NCBI GenBank assembly: GCA_015143295.1
Contig: CM026570.1
Coordinates: forward strand, 8,456,047 to 8,520,046
Length of the DNA stretch: 64,000 nucleotides
Direction of reading: 5' to 3'
Origin: Tetracentron sinense
Lineage: Eukaryota; Streptophyta; Magnoliopsida; Trochodendrales; Trochodendraceae
Both the position numbers and the translations under genes were made by a program. How positions within the stretch are numbered: the first letter of the stretch is position 1; each line of letters opens with the position of its first letter. Under the pieces are notes generated by a model. That model made no database searches. It saw nothing but the letters and a program-made list of their open reading frames with translations, and was not told where the DNA came from. Below are positions 33,458 through 44,389 of this stretch, piece after piece.

Positions 33458-36400
33458 ATGGCATACACTAAAAGATCCCTTGTATCAATGAAAACCTTCT
33501 TCTTTCTGACCATCCTTGCGCTTCCATCAACTTCATCTTCTCTCTGCGACAAATTCCCCGATTGCCAATCACTTCTCCAATTCAAAATTGGCATAATGAG
33601 TGACCCTGATAATTATCTGCAAGGCTGGAGTGAGACCACTTCCTTCTGCAACTGGACTGGGATAAAATGCCACCCACATCTCAAAAACCGGGTTGTCGCT
33701 CTCGAGCTTGTAAACATGGGCTTACAAGGAAAGATCTCCCCCTTTATCTCCAACCTTTCCCTCCTCACCACCCTTAGTTTGCAGGACAACAACTTGTATG
33801 GAGGCATTCCAACCTCCTTAGGGGAGCTTTCTGAATTAGCCTACATGAATATGAGTGGCAACAAGCTCCAAGGCAGCATTCCAGCCTCGTTACAAGGTTG
33901 CCAGAATTCGAAAATACTAAACTTGAATAACAACAATCTATCTGGAAGCATTCCTGGTGAACTCGGTAGGCTGAAGAACTTGACGGTCTTGTCGCTCTTC
34001 AACAACAGACTCACAGGTGTCATACCAGAATCTCTATCAAACCTGACAAAATTGACGGATTTTGTATTGGCTAATAATTACTTCACCGGAAAGATCCCGA
34101 CAGCACTCGGAGCACTGACAAAGTTGGAAATCATGTATTTCCATGGCAACTACTTTGAGGGGAAAATACCTGCATCAATAGGTAACTGCACTGCTCTGCG
34201 TGAAATTTCGCTGATAGAGAATCGTTTGACCGGACAAATCCCGGTAGAATTCGGGGCTAGACTCCACAACTTGCAGAAGTTGTATCTGTGGGATAACCAA
34301 CTTTCAGGGCGAATTCCAGAGACCCTCTCAAATCTTTCTCAGCTGACATTGCTTGACCTCAGTGTCAACAAATTACAGGGAGAGGTTCCTATGGTGTTGG
34401 GGAAGTTGCAAAAACTTGAAATCCTTTACCTTCACAACAACGACTTGGTCAGTGGCTCCAATAACACTTCCCTCCATTTTCTAACAGCTCTCACAAACTG
34501 TTCGTTGCTACGGAAACTGCACTTGGCTTCTTGTTTGTTCACAGGAAGCCTACCAGTTTCTATCGGTGATCTTTCCAAAGATCTATATTACTTTAACCTT
34601 CGAAATAACCATATAACAGGAGAGATACCAGAAGGTATTGGAAATCTAAGTAGCCTTGTCTTCTTAAGCCTGTGGTATAACTACTTGAACGGGACAATTC
34701 CTGCAACAATTGGGAAGCTTAGGAAGTTGGAGAGATTGTACCTAGGGAGGAACAATCTGCAAGGGTTGATCCCAGATGAAATGGGGCAAATGGCTAACCT
34801 TGGTTTACTGGATCTTAACGATACTTTAATTAGTGGGTCAATCCCATCTTCTATCGGCAATCTCTCACAGTTGAGGTATCTTTACCTGTCTCATAACCAC
34901 CTATCAGGAACCATTCCAAAAGAACTCAGCCGTTGTTCTCTTCTAATGTTGCTTGATTTATCTTTTAACAAACTACAAGGCTCTCTTCCTAGAGATATAG
35001 GCCTCTTTTCAAACTTGGCTCTTTCATTCAATCTTTCAAACAACCTTCTTGGGGGAGAATTACCTGCAAGTATTGGAAATCTGGCATCTGTCCAGGAAAT
35101 TGACCTGTCAGAAAACAAGTTTTCTGGTGTGATGCCGAGTTTGATAGGGAGATGCGTTTCATTAGAGTATTTGAACCTCTCCAATAACATGCTTGAAGGT
35201 TCAATACCAGAGTCCCTGAAACAGATTAAGTATCTAAAAGTTCTGGACTTGGCTTTCAACAATTTAACTGGTCAAGTTCCAATCTGGATAGGAAAGAACC
35301 AGATGATCAAGAATCTTAATTTATCGTATAACAGATTAACAGGAGAAGTTCCAAAGACAGGAAGATTCAAAAATCTTGGAAGAAGCTCGTTCATGGGGAA
35401 TGCTGGTTTGTGTGGCGGTTCTGCATTGATGGGTCTACCCCCATGTGAGGTGCAAGAGAAACACAAGAAAAAGAAAAGGGTCTATTCCCTGATTGCAATT
35501 TCTGTATGCTGTACTCTTTTGCTTTGCGTATTGGTAGCTGTCATAGTTCGCTGGTGCTTCTCCAAAAAACAAAATGCAGGATATGTGAGATCATTTTCAA
35601 TGGCCTTCCCCAATTATCATGGAATCCGGGCTTTAACTCAAAGGGAGTTGGAAATTGCAACAGGTGGGTTCCAAGTGACTAATCTTATAGGAAGTGGAAG
35701 CTTTGGGTCAGTGTACAAAGCAACCATGGACAGTGGGAAAACCATAGTGGCGGTTAAGGTTCTGCACCAGGAGTGCAATCATGGTTACAAAAGCTTCAAG
35801 AGGGAGTGCCAGATATTGTCTAGAATTAAGCACCGGAATCTGGTCAGAATCGTAGGAGCAACCTGGAACGCAGATTTCAAGGCTCTTGTGTTGCAGTATC
35901 TAGAAAATGGAAATTTGGAGCAGCATCTTTATCCTAGTGGGTCAGGAGAGAGAGGGGGTTGTGAACTGACATTGAGGGGAAGAATAGGAATAGCAATCAA
36001 TGTGGCCCATGGCTTGGCGTATCTTCATGAAGGTTGTTCAGTTCAAATTGTTCATTGTGACCTGAAACCGCAAAATGTGCTTCTGGACAATGATATGGTG
36101 GGGCATGTGGCAGATTTTGGTATTGCACGGCTCATTTCGGCTGAGAAACCACTAGGAGATAGTACCACCACCACAGCCTTTCTTCGAGGATCAATTGGAT
36201 ATATTCCCCCAGGTATGCTTCTGGTTACCTATTTTATTTTTTTGATTCGATAACTGACATCATGCTCCCTGAGCATCAAGTGATAGAGTGAAAAAGAAAC
36301 ATATGCCATCATGCTCCTTATGAATAAATAACTAATATATAAAAAATATATTCATTTATAGTTTTTCATAATTAGTAATCTTATTTATTATTATTTTCAT

Positions 36401-37669
36401 ATCTTGCCGCATTTTTGTCAATTTTCATTGAATTTTTTCATAGCCAAATAAAGTTCCAACTCTGATTTTGTGACTATGGTGCTAGGAGAATTAAGGGGGA
36501 ATAAGCATATGTTGAACAAAGAGAAAATCCATAGGGAGTCAAGCTTTCTATCAAAACAGATGTTCTGTTTTCTTCCGAGATAAATAAACATATGGTTGTC
36601 TGTTTATTTCCTTAATATGCCTTGGTTAGCCCCTATTTTAGTCAAAACAAAACCTAAGTGCCTTTGGGGCTCAATCCAAGGACCATGGTTCTAAGAACTT
36701 TATTTCCATCACACTGACGTAGAGCTCTTTAGTGTTTATTTCCTTAATATGCCTTGGTTAGCCCGTATTTTAGTCAAAACAAAACCTAAGTGCCTTTGGG
36801 GCTCAATCCAAGGACCATGGTTTTAAGAACTTTATTTCCATCACACTGACGTAGAGCTCTTTAGTGGCTCAACTATCGTCCCCTTCCTGCTCCTTATCTG
36901 CAGAAATTGGTCCTATCGTCCAGGACATTCAGCATAATCTAGCTCTCTTCTCGTGTAGTGTGGTGCAACACATTCCCCAGAACCAAAATGAGTTTGCACA
37001 TAATATTGCCCCGCAAGGGCGTTAGAGTTTAGTTCCAAGGGTTATTATACTGTTCGTCATTTATCGGCTATGGAATGTCGCCGTCTCATTGCTGAGCGAG
37101 GCCCTCATCCCCCGTAGGGACTTTTCGTATTCGTGTAGTTTGTTAAATAATATCGTAAATTCAAAAAAAAATAAAAGCAATAGAGTGTCTCGTGGATTAA
37201 GATAGCTACTATAACTCAATCCATATATTCCATTGCATTGTTAGATAACTAACTGATATTTTCGTTGAGATAGAGGAAGCAACTTAATTGCGTTAATAAA
37301 GCTTAATGATTGTGAACAGAATATGGACAAGGGACTGAGGTATCAGAGAAGGGAGATGTCTACAGCTTTGGGGTGATGCTGTTAGAAATTATAACAAGGA
37401 AGAGACCAACAGATGACATGTTCTCAGATGGGCTTGATCTGAGGAAATGGGTGAGCTCAGCATATCCTAATCATGTTTTGAATATTATTGACATCTCCTT
37501 AAAGCAGGAGGCAGATATGGGAGGTGTCAGTGGTGCTGCACAAATGCTCGAGCAATGCTGTATCCATATTCTTGACACAGGGTTGATGTGCACAGAAGAC
37601 AACCCGCAAAACCGTCCCTCAATTTCTTCGGCCGCACAAAAGCTAGAGAAGGTCTGGTCAGAAATGTGA
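33458..37669 (+). CDS. LRR receptor-like serine/threonine kinase, non-RD (two exons)
   Basis: Exons 33458-36212 and 37320-37669 splice at GT/AG (phase 1, restoring the Glu of the PPE motif) and give 1034 residues. In order: signal peptide (about 1-28); LRR N-cap with CNWTGIKC near residue 70; some 22 plant-type LRRs (LxxNxLxGxIP) to about 645; a C-terminal cap; one membrane segment (about 675-698, SLIAISVCCTLLLCVLVAV); and a kinase domain (about 742-1030). Visible kinase motifs are the Gly loop IGSGSFGSVYKA, VAVKVL with the ATP Lys, HCDLKPQN in the catalytic loop, DFG, GSIGYIPPE and a GDVYSFGV helix. Cys instead of Arg before the catalytic Asp makes it non-RD, the class to which FLS2, EFR and XA21 belong. 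Overall closest in style to At2g24130-like proteins. It is expected at the plasma membrane sensing a peptide or microbial ligand; the ligand is unknown. No break is seen. Confidence 0.93.
36213..37319 (+). other. Receptor-kinase intron with 132-bp tandem duplication
   Basis: The intron starts GTATGC and ends GAACAG. Bases 36601-36732 and 36733-36865 are two head-to-tail copies of a 132-bp unit (TGTTTATTTCCTTAATATGC to AGCTCTTTAG) differing at only a couple of positions, so the duplication is recent. A short GC-richer segment ending in an A-rich tail (about 37000-37180) could be a retroposon fragment. Confidence 0.75.
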
Positions 37670-38263
37670 TTCGAAACACAAAATATGAAAATAGAGAATA
37701 AACAAACTCAATAGGTGGTGTTTTAATAAGGTTTTAATGTCGTTGTTGAATAAACTTCTGTGGTTTTCTCCAATTTGGGTAGAAAAAGAGTTGTGGGTTC
37801 ACTATGGCAAACATTATTATTTTTGTTGATTGCTAAACATAAATTTGGAATGTTTCCAGTATATAACGAATATCTAACAAGACTTCTATGACTAGTGTCT
37901 CCACTCCATTGTTAGCTTCCTCTGCGGCTAGTGTCTCCACTCCATTGTTAGCTTCCAAGTGTATGTTTATGTACAACAATGAACTTAAGTGCCCAAGCCA
38001 AAAATAGTTTTAGGAACTAGAATTTTTTTTTTGAAAGTAGTTTTAGGAACTAGAATTGGAGGGGGGAATTAACAATTCGAGGAAATTGTTGTTCTTTTGT
38101 AAAGAATTCTCGATTTTTCAATTCTCACGCCATTTAAAAATTCGTGAAATGCAGGTTTTCAATTTCCACCCAAAAATGACTTCAATTTTCATGCAAGTGG
38201 GAAATATTTTAGGCTCCCAATAAAGAACGAATCAGCCACTCAGTGTTCCCCCAACTTCATTTC
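37670..38263. other. 3' flank of the receptor-kinase gene
   Basis: Contains AATAAAC-type signals just after the stop codon (37698), a roughly 35-bp tandem duplication of GCTAGTGTCTCCACTCCATT near 37890-37957, and a duplicated TTTTAGGAACTAGAATT at about 38010 and 38041. No gene. Confidence 0.5.
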
Positions 38264-38969
38264 TGTGAGGATTTGGACTCGAATTAGAGCAAACCCATAA
38301 TGGGCGATCGATCGGCCAAACATGGCCTATCGATCTGTGGTCGACGCGTTTTAGACGGCTGGATTTTAAGTTGTTTTTTTGAAGACTCCTATTTTGAAAT
38401 GGGAAGTCCTAATTAGAGTGAGATTGTTTTGTGGCTATAAATAAGCCTAAGGTGGAGGCTTATAGAGATAACCTAAAAAATAAGAACCTTAAGAGAGAGA
38501 GAAAGTAAGATGTGAGGTGTGGGTTGGGCTTCCATGGAGAACGAGAGATCTCTCATGGACAACCCTTGTTAGCTCTCAAGAAAGGAGAGTGTTCTCACGG
38601 CTTTATCCCGGTGTGCTCTCATGGTGGAGAGTATTGGTTCGGTTTTGAAGGGTTCGGGTTTTGTGTTTCCTTTGTCCTAAAATGATTCCGGTTTAGGTCA
38701 GATTTAGGTTGAGAAAGTGAACAAAAAATTGTAGGTTGTGTGAGAGCCTTTCAAGAATTGTGGTAGAGTCCTTAAGTGTGTGTATTCTTGTTTATCTTCT
38801 CTCTTGTAATCTTTTTTTTAATTAGTAGAAATATATCTGGACCGTTTCTAGAGTGGACGTAGCCCCGGATTGGGTGAACTACTATATATCTTGTGTATTG
38901 TGTGTTTGTCTTATTTTCTCGTGAATACCCCTTGATAGCAATCGCTTCCGCGCACTTTTTTCCCCAACA
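38264..38969 (+). mobile_element. Solo LTR, probably Copia type, 706 bp
   Basis: It runs from TGTGAGGATTTGG to TTCCCCAACA, flanked by ATTTC (38259-38263) and ATTTA (38970-38974), a 5-bp duplication with one mismatch. A TATA box (CTATAAATAAG, 38435) is followed by a GAGAGAGAGAAAG leader, as in a complete LTR promoter. No internal sequence or second LTR is present, consistent with LTR-LTR recombination. Copia assignment is by size and end style. Confidence 0.7.
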
Positions 38970-40054
38970 ATTTATTCCTCTCATCTTTTAAAATTTCTAT
39001 TAAAAGATCGTTCAAAGTGGAATGACTGTTTTAGTTTGTGGGAACAGTTTACCATATACTGAAAGGCATCATTAGGGCAAATTATGAACAAGATGCACGC
39101 AATGTCGGAGATGAAGAGGGGTTCGCTCCCAATGTTCAGGATAACAGGAAGGGTGGCCTGTTTTAAGTATTGATTCAATTGAAAAAGCAGGTTACACGTG
39201 CAAGGTAGACATTGTTCTTCATATTTTCTTTAGCATTTACAAAGAACTTCAACATGTGGTGCAGATCAAAATAGGAATGGATGGTGTGGCTTCACAGTTC
39301 TTCACAAAAGACGGGAAATATGATTAAATTCACTATTGCAGATATTGGAATGTTCAGATATCATTACTTTTGTTGGTGGAAAAAATCCAGAGGCAATGGA
39401 AGCTTTTATTTGTTCTATATATATAAGCTACAATTTTTTTTCCTTACTTCTCCAAAAAAAAAAAGGTGCATAATTATCACAATAGTAACATCCATCATCC
39501 AGATTCAACATATTTGTGATACATACGACGAAGTTTTGGAACAGCAGAAGCGAAGGAATTTGAACTTACTCTTGTTCTCGCAAGGAATTTGAATCATTGA
39601 ACTTGTTCATAGAGTATATACTTCTCCGATCTAAAAAAATAATTTCGAAACCCTAGTAATCGATATTCAGAGAAAATGGCGTACCCTAGCGTTGCTTTTG
39701 CTCTTCCACTTTTCTTACTATAACGGATAACCCCTTTCTCTCTCTCTCTCTCTCTCCTCCTCACGAGCAGAGGAACTACGCTTGAGGAAAACGAGAAGCT
39801 TCAAGGGGAAGAAATAGGGATTCAAGGTTGGCTATGTATAGCTTGGAGACATCGAAGGGAATTACGCTACAAAATACAAGCAACCAAAGAAGAAATTATG
39901 AAAAAACTAAAACCAACTTAGGGATGATGAATTGGTGAACGTGATAGATAAATCGTTCCAGTTGCAATGGCGTCCGTGAAAGCGAAGCTCGGAGAAGATT
40001 GTTGCGGAAAGGAAATGGAATTGTTGGTGAAAATGGAAAAGACAGGGACCTCCC
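38970..40054. other. Intergenic DNA with (CT)n tract; no gene supported
   Basis: 39000-39180 has open frames on both strands without recognisable domain. A CTCTCTCTCTCTCTCT tract sits at about 39740-39757. A/T-rich elsewhere. Confidence 0.35.
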
Positions 40055-40062
40055 CACTTTAA

Positions 40063-41030
40063 GGGTGGTGTTATGTGCACACCGATATATGATTACTGGC
40101 TCAGGATTACCTCTGTCACCCGCCCGAGCTTAGCGCTCGGGCATCCATCCACAATAAGGCACCTGTTATTTTTAAACGAAAAAAATTTCAGTTGGCAGAA
40201 GTCAAAATGATGGGACAGAGTGAAATGACTTCTGCCCATGACTTTCTCCCAGGTGCCTTATTGTGGGTGGATGCCCGAGCGCTAAGCTCGGGCGGGTGAC
40301 AGAGGTAATCCTGAGCCATGATTACTACAACCCCTATTTAAAAATTTTATTATATTTTAAAGTTCTCTATAGTTTTTCTATGTGCACCATTCGTAACTTT
40401 TTTATTTTTCAACCAGACTTCTTCTCTATTCTCATCTCTTTGTACAGTCTCAATTAGTTATTATTTCTCCATTAATCAAAATATTCTCATGGTCTAAGTT
40501 TTTAGTTTGATAATTTTGTTTACTTAAGATTTTATTTATTTTATTAAGAATTAATTATATAATTTCTCATATGCCTTTGATTTTTTTGTTTAGTCGATGA
40601 TTATTGAAAATTCAATTATTGTTTGAAAATTGTTGATTATTTGAAATTCCCTCTATTTAAGTCATAGAAATTGATAAAATTAGAGAAAAATAAATAAATT
40701 AGTATTATTGAAAATTTTTACACCACCATAGTGTACTTGCATAGATTATTACCCATAAATATTAAATGAGAAATTCTAACCTTTAATTAAACAAGTGGTG
40801 GTTGCATTATTTATTCTTAGGTAAAGTGATTCTTAAGTGAAAATGAAGCTGACATTACCCTCTATTCTTATAATTAATAAATTTAGAGTTTGGTGTGTAA
40901 CTATAAATTTTATAAGTATTTTTTTGATTTTGGTGTGCATTTAAAATTTTAAGAAACTAATGGTGTGCAGTCATCAATTTTAAAAAATGGGGTATAATCA
41001 TCAAATATTGGTGTGCACCTAACACCACCC
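40063..41030. mobile_element. hAT-type non-autonomous element, 968 bp
   Basis: Termini GGGTGGTGTTATGTGCACAC and (complement of right end) GGGTGGTGTTAGGTGCACAC, flanked by perfect 8-bp duplications CACTTTAA at 40055-40062 and 41031-41038. The last about 150 bp resemble those of the eIF5A-bearing element at 30706-31909, so both belong to one family. The interior is A/T-rich without coding sequence and is interrupted by a separate MITE at 40098-40317. Confidence 0.88.
40098..40317. mobile_element. Palindromic MULE-type MITE nested in the hAT element, 220 bp
   Basis: Arms GGCTCAGGATTACCTCTGTC to AATAAGGCACCTG are near-perfect complements of about 75 bp. The centre holds a smaller inverted pair GGCAGAAGTCA/TGACTTCTGCC. 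It is flanked by a perfect 9-bp duplication ATGATTACT at 40089-40097 and 40318-40326. The nearly identical arms point to a recent insertion. Confidence 0.88.
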
Positions 41031-41087
41031 CACTTTAATTATAAGAAAATAGTAAACGAACCTGGTCCACGCCTCAATTTTAAGAAT

Positions 41088-41307
41088 TAGTCCAGGGATA
41101 CTCCCAAGGTGTACTCCCAAATATACTCCCAAATCCTAACCGTTTATCTCAGTTGTTATACGGTTAGGATTAGAGCTGATGTGGCATTAGAAAAGACAAA
41201 ATAGGCCAACTCAAATCCTGACCTTTAGTGATTGGTTATAATCGATTAGGATTAAGGAGTAGATTTGGAAGTATATTTGGGAGTACCCATAGAGTGACTC
41301 CAATTTT
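41088..41307. repeat. Foldback repeat (ACTCCCAAATATACT ends)
   Basis: TACTCCCAAATATACTCCCA near 41110 and GGAAGTATATTTGGGAGTAC near 41269 are inverted, with TCCTAACC/GGTTAGGAT words inside. A small non-autonomous element is likely; the target duplication is not clear. Confidence 0.5.
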
Positions 41308-41402
41308 AAATACTTACCTCCTACGGTTAGTATTCACTCACCCTTAGGGTTAAGCATTCAAACCATGGTTTTTCAATAATTAAAAAAAAAAAAATTTTAA
41401 AA

Positions 41403-42770
41403 GGTAAACACTTACCTCCCTGAGGTTTGGTGAAATTTTAAAAACCTCCCTGTTTGTTTCTGAAACAACACTGACCTCGAAGGCTTATCATATTGACTAC
41501 ATTAATTAATGATTTTTTTTCCTATTTTAACCTTATTACTTAGAAGAAACACATTTATGGTGTATGTTGGCCTCACCGTTTATGTGAGTGAGTTAAGTGA
41601 ATAGAGTTCAACCAAAAAAAAGCTCCACCAAAAAAAACATAAACCTCTCAAGCTGCCACGTATCTCTTTTACCACCCACTAACTATGATTAATATTCACT
41701 CACCCTCAAGGTTTATCCATCTAACCTTAGTTTTTAGAGAAAAAAATAATCATAGGTTGATTATGCTTAACCACAATTAAAGGGGCTTTACAAGTCGCCA
41801 CGTGCCCCTTTTAACACCCACTAACTATGGTTAAGATTCACTCATCTCGAGGATTCATCAATCTAATCTTGGTTTTAAGAAAAAAATGTAATTATGTTTA
41901 ACCACAGTTAAAGGATCTCTGTAATTAAGCCGCCACTTATACCTTTGAACACCCCACAAACTATGGTTATATTCACTCACCCCTAAGGTTCATCCATCTA
42001 ACATTGATTTTTAGAAATAAAAAAACTTAGGTTGATTATGCTTAACCACAATTAAAGGTGGCTCTAAAAGCCGTCATGTGTCCCCTTTAACAACCATTAA
42101 CCGTAGTTAAGATTCACTCACTCCTAAGATTCATCCATCTAACCTTGGTTTGTAGAAAAAGAACCTTAGATTGATTATGCTTAACCACAAATAAAGGGGG
42201 CTCTAAAATCCGCCACGTGTTCCCTTTAACACCCACTAACCATGTTTAAGATTCACCCACCCATAGGATTTATCCATCTAACCTTGGTTTTAAGAAAAAA
42301 ATATAAAAAATATTAACCTTAGGTTAATTATATTTAATCACAGTTAAAGTGTCTCTATAAGTCACCACACATCCCTTTTAATACCCACTAACTATGGTTA
42401 AGATTCACTCACCCTTGGATTTCATGTATCTAACATTAGTTTTGAGAGAAAAAAAATATGTATTCACATTACATTGAAACTATGACTATATATTAACCTC
42501 AAGTTGATACTATAAAACCACCAAACCCAATTATCATTTATTTTATTCTATTAGTTGACTTTGTCTTTAAGAAAGGTAATTTAGACATTTTAAAATCTTT
42601 AAATGGTGACATCAAAGTCCATCCATTTAAGTAACGGCAAACTAACGGAAAGGAGTATATGTTATTGACAACCAAAGTTGAGTGGAGAGGAGTGTGATTT
42701 CAAAAACAAGAGGGGAGGTTTCAAAAATTTCACCAAACCTCAGGGGAGGTGAGTGTAATTTACAAAAAAA
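41403..42770. mobile_element. TIR element with CTGAGGTTTGGTGAAATTTT ends
   Basis: The left end GTAAACACTTACCTCCC runs into a CTGAGGTTTGGTGAAATTTT block. The right end is its complement (GTAAATTACACTCACCTCCC, then the same block), matching over about 65 bp. The interior carries the tandem module array and no coding sequence. Ends of this style are common in plant DNA elements; I found no clean target duplication, so boundaries are approximate. Confidence 0.6.
41640..42480. repeat. Tandem array of the foldback module, 130-150-bp unit
   Basis: Six or so direct copies. Landmarks of TTATGCTTAACCACA type at 41761, 41892, 42036, 42175 and 42328 give steps of 131, 144, 139 and 153 bp. Each unit has GCCACGTG-like, TAACTATGGTTAAGATTCAC, GTTCATCCATCTAACCTTGG and TTAACCACAATTAAAGG parts. 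It is the same module seen singly elsewhere, here organised head to tail. Confidence 0.8.
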
Positions 42771-42789
42771 TATTTATATCTTATCTTTA

Positions 42790-43090
42790 ATTTAGTTAAA
42801 CTTAACCATGGTTAGAGGAGTGTTAAAAGGGACACGAGGACACGGGGGTAAGATATGAAACGGACCCATGGGTCCGTTGAGCACTACTCTTCATTATATG
42901 AGCAGTGATTAGTGGACCCTGGGTCTGCTGCTTAACTTACCGTCGTGTCCTCGCGTCCCTTTAATACCCTTTAACCCTGATTAAGCTTAACTAAATTAAA
43001 GTTAAGATTTTTATTTTTTATTTTTATCCTAAACAATGAGGTAGGATTGCTTAACCCTAGGTGTGAGTGAATCTTACCTACAATTGGTGA
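42790..43090. repeat. Foldback repeat with GGACCCATGGGTCC core
   Basis: Inverted arms (TTTAATTTAGTTAAGCTTAA plus TTAAAAGGGACACGAGGACAC against TGTCCTCGCGTCCC plus GCTTAACTAAATTAAAG) meet near 42900. A related half lies at 46185-46290. A further foldback-module end follows at 43040-43090. Confidence 0.6.
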
Positions 43091-43139
43091 GTGTTAAAAA
43101 GTGGAGTGTCGACTAATGAGGATCGGCCATTTTATTACA

Positions 43140-43540
43140 TATGCTCCGCTCCGTTTGTTTCGACAGAAAATATTAAAAAAAGATATCAATTCAGTAGAAA
43201 ATGTTAAAACTATATGTATTTGTTTGGGTAAGTCAAATGTTTTACAAAAAATAATCATTTTTTCAAAAAAAAAATTCTTACATTTCAAAAACTTGTGATT
43301 CATTTTCTCTTAAAATATGAAATTCTTTAAAAATATTTTCAAATTTTTAAAAATACCCTTATTCATTATTTGTTTTTTCTATTTTTATTTTCTTTATAAA
43401 AATATTTCCACCTTTTTTTCAAGAATGCAACCAGACAACAAAAACTGAGTTAAAAAATCACATTTTACTATAAAAACTTTTCAATCGTAAATGAATTACG
43501 TCGTAAAACCATTTATGTGCAAACAAACACATCAGTAATG
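43140..43540. repeat. Probable small DNA transposon remnant
   Basis: Starts TCCGTTTGTTTCGAC and ends GCAAACAAACACATCAG, an imperfect inverted pair. The A/T-rich interior has AAAATGTT repeats. The style fits a common plant MITE, but no target duplication was found. Confidence 0.4.
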
Positions 43541-43553
43541 GAAATCACGGCTA

Positions 43554-43850
43554 GGTTAAGCATTTTTCTTGTATCTAATCCATAATATGTTGGGTTAATT
43601 TTGAATTGAGTAAGGAAAATAATAACTGACTGCACACGGTTAAGGACCTTCCAATTGGGTGCGGTTAAGGACCTTCCAATTGGGTTCGACAGCTAGCAAG
43701 AGGTTAAGCATTTTTCTTGTATCTAATCATAATATGTTATGTTAATTTTGAATTGAGTAAGGAAAATAATAACTGACTTAAGGACCTTCCAATTGGGTGC
43801 TGTTAATGACCTTCCAATTGGTTGATCGTCAGTCAGCTAGCAAGAGGGAC
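43554..43850. repeat. 148-bp tandem duplication
   Basis: GGTTAAGCATTTTTCTTGTA at 43554 recurs at 43702. Both units run through TTTTGAATTGAGTAAGGAAA to GACCTTCCAATTGGGTGC (itself doubled inside each unit) and CAGCTAGCAAGAGG. Small indels separate the copies. Confidence 0.8.
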
Positions 43851-44009
43851 TTGTGTTGTGGCTGTCTAATCGTGTGTTTAAATTTATGGAATTAGAATTA
43901 CTTAAATAATTGAATTTTATAGAATTAAAAATTACTGAATTTCATAGAGTTTACAATTCCGTCATTTAGATGTATTGTTGAATTCAAAGAAAAAAAATTT
44001 CAAGGAATT

Positions 44010-44186
44010 TTTTTTTTTTGGTATGAGACACACCGGTTAGGCCGCAACCCCGGTTAGTAAGTCAGTATCCGTTCTAAGTTGAGGTGGGTGGAGAGTGCAA
44101 TCCACTCTCACCCTCGCGAGAATGGAACCCGGAACCTCCTTCCTAAGGAAGAGATACACCTACCACTGGGCTATTCCTAGGGTGAA
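44010..44186 (-). mobile_element. tRNA-derived SINE, minus strand, 177 bp
   Basis: On the minus strand the head contains TAGCCCAGTGGTA (A-box-like) and, about 40 bases later, GGGTTCCATTCTC (B-box-like), the split pol III promoter of tRNA-type SINEs, and the tail is a poly(A) (poly-T at 44008-44019 on the plus strand). It is flanked by an 11-bp duplication TTCAAGGAATT at 43999-44009 and 44187-44197. GGCCGCAACCCC in its body also occurs at 29721, suggesting a second fragment there. Confidence 0.8.
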
Positions 44187-44389
44187 TTCAAGGAATTGGA
44201 TTGCAACATTTCAATGTCTATTGTTTGAATGAATAAAAAATATGTATATTTATAAATTTTCAACTCTACTTTTGTTGTCCTAGACTAGGGTTAAAGAATG
44301 GGGAGAGAGAATGAGGAAAATAAAAAGAATGGAAAAAAGAAAGCATTCTATTTTTTTTTGTCCAATTCCATGATTCCAAGTATTTGTAC

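Noticed and set aside
38772-39178. Minus-strand open frames downstream of the receptor kinase
   Set aside because: The first overlaps the solo LTR and the second has no recognisable domain or splice context.
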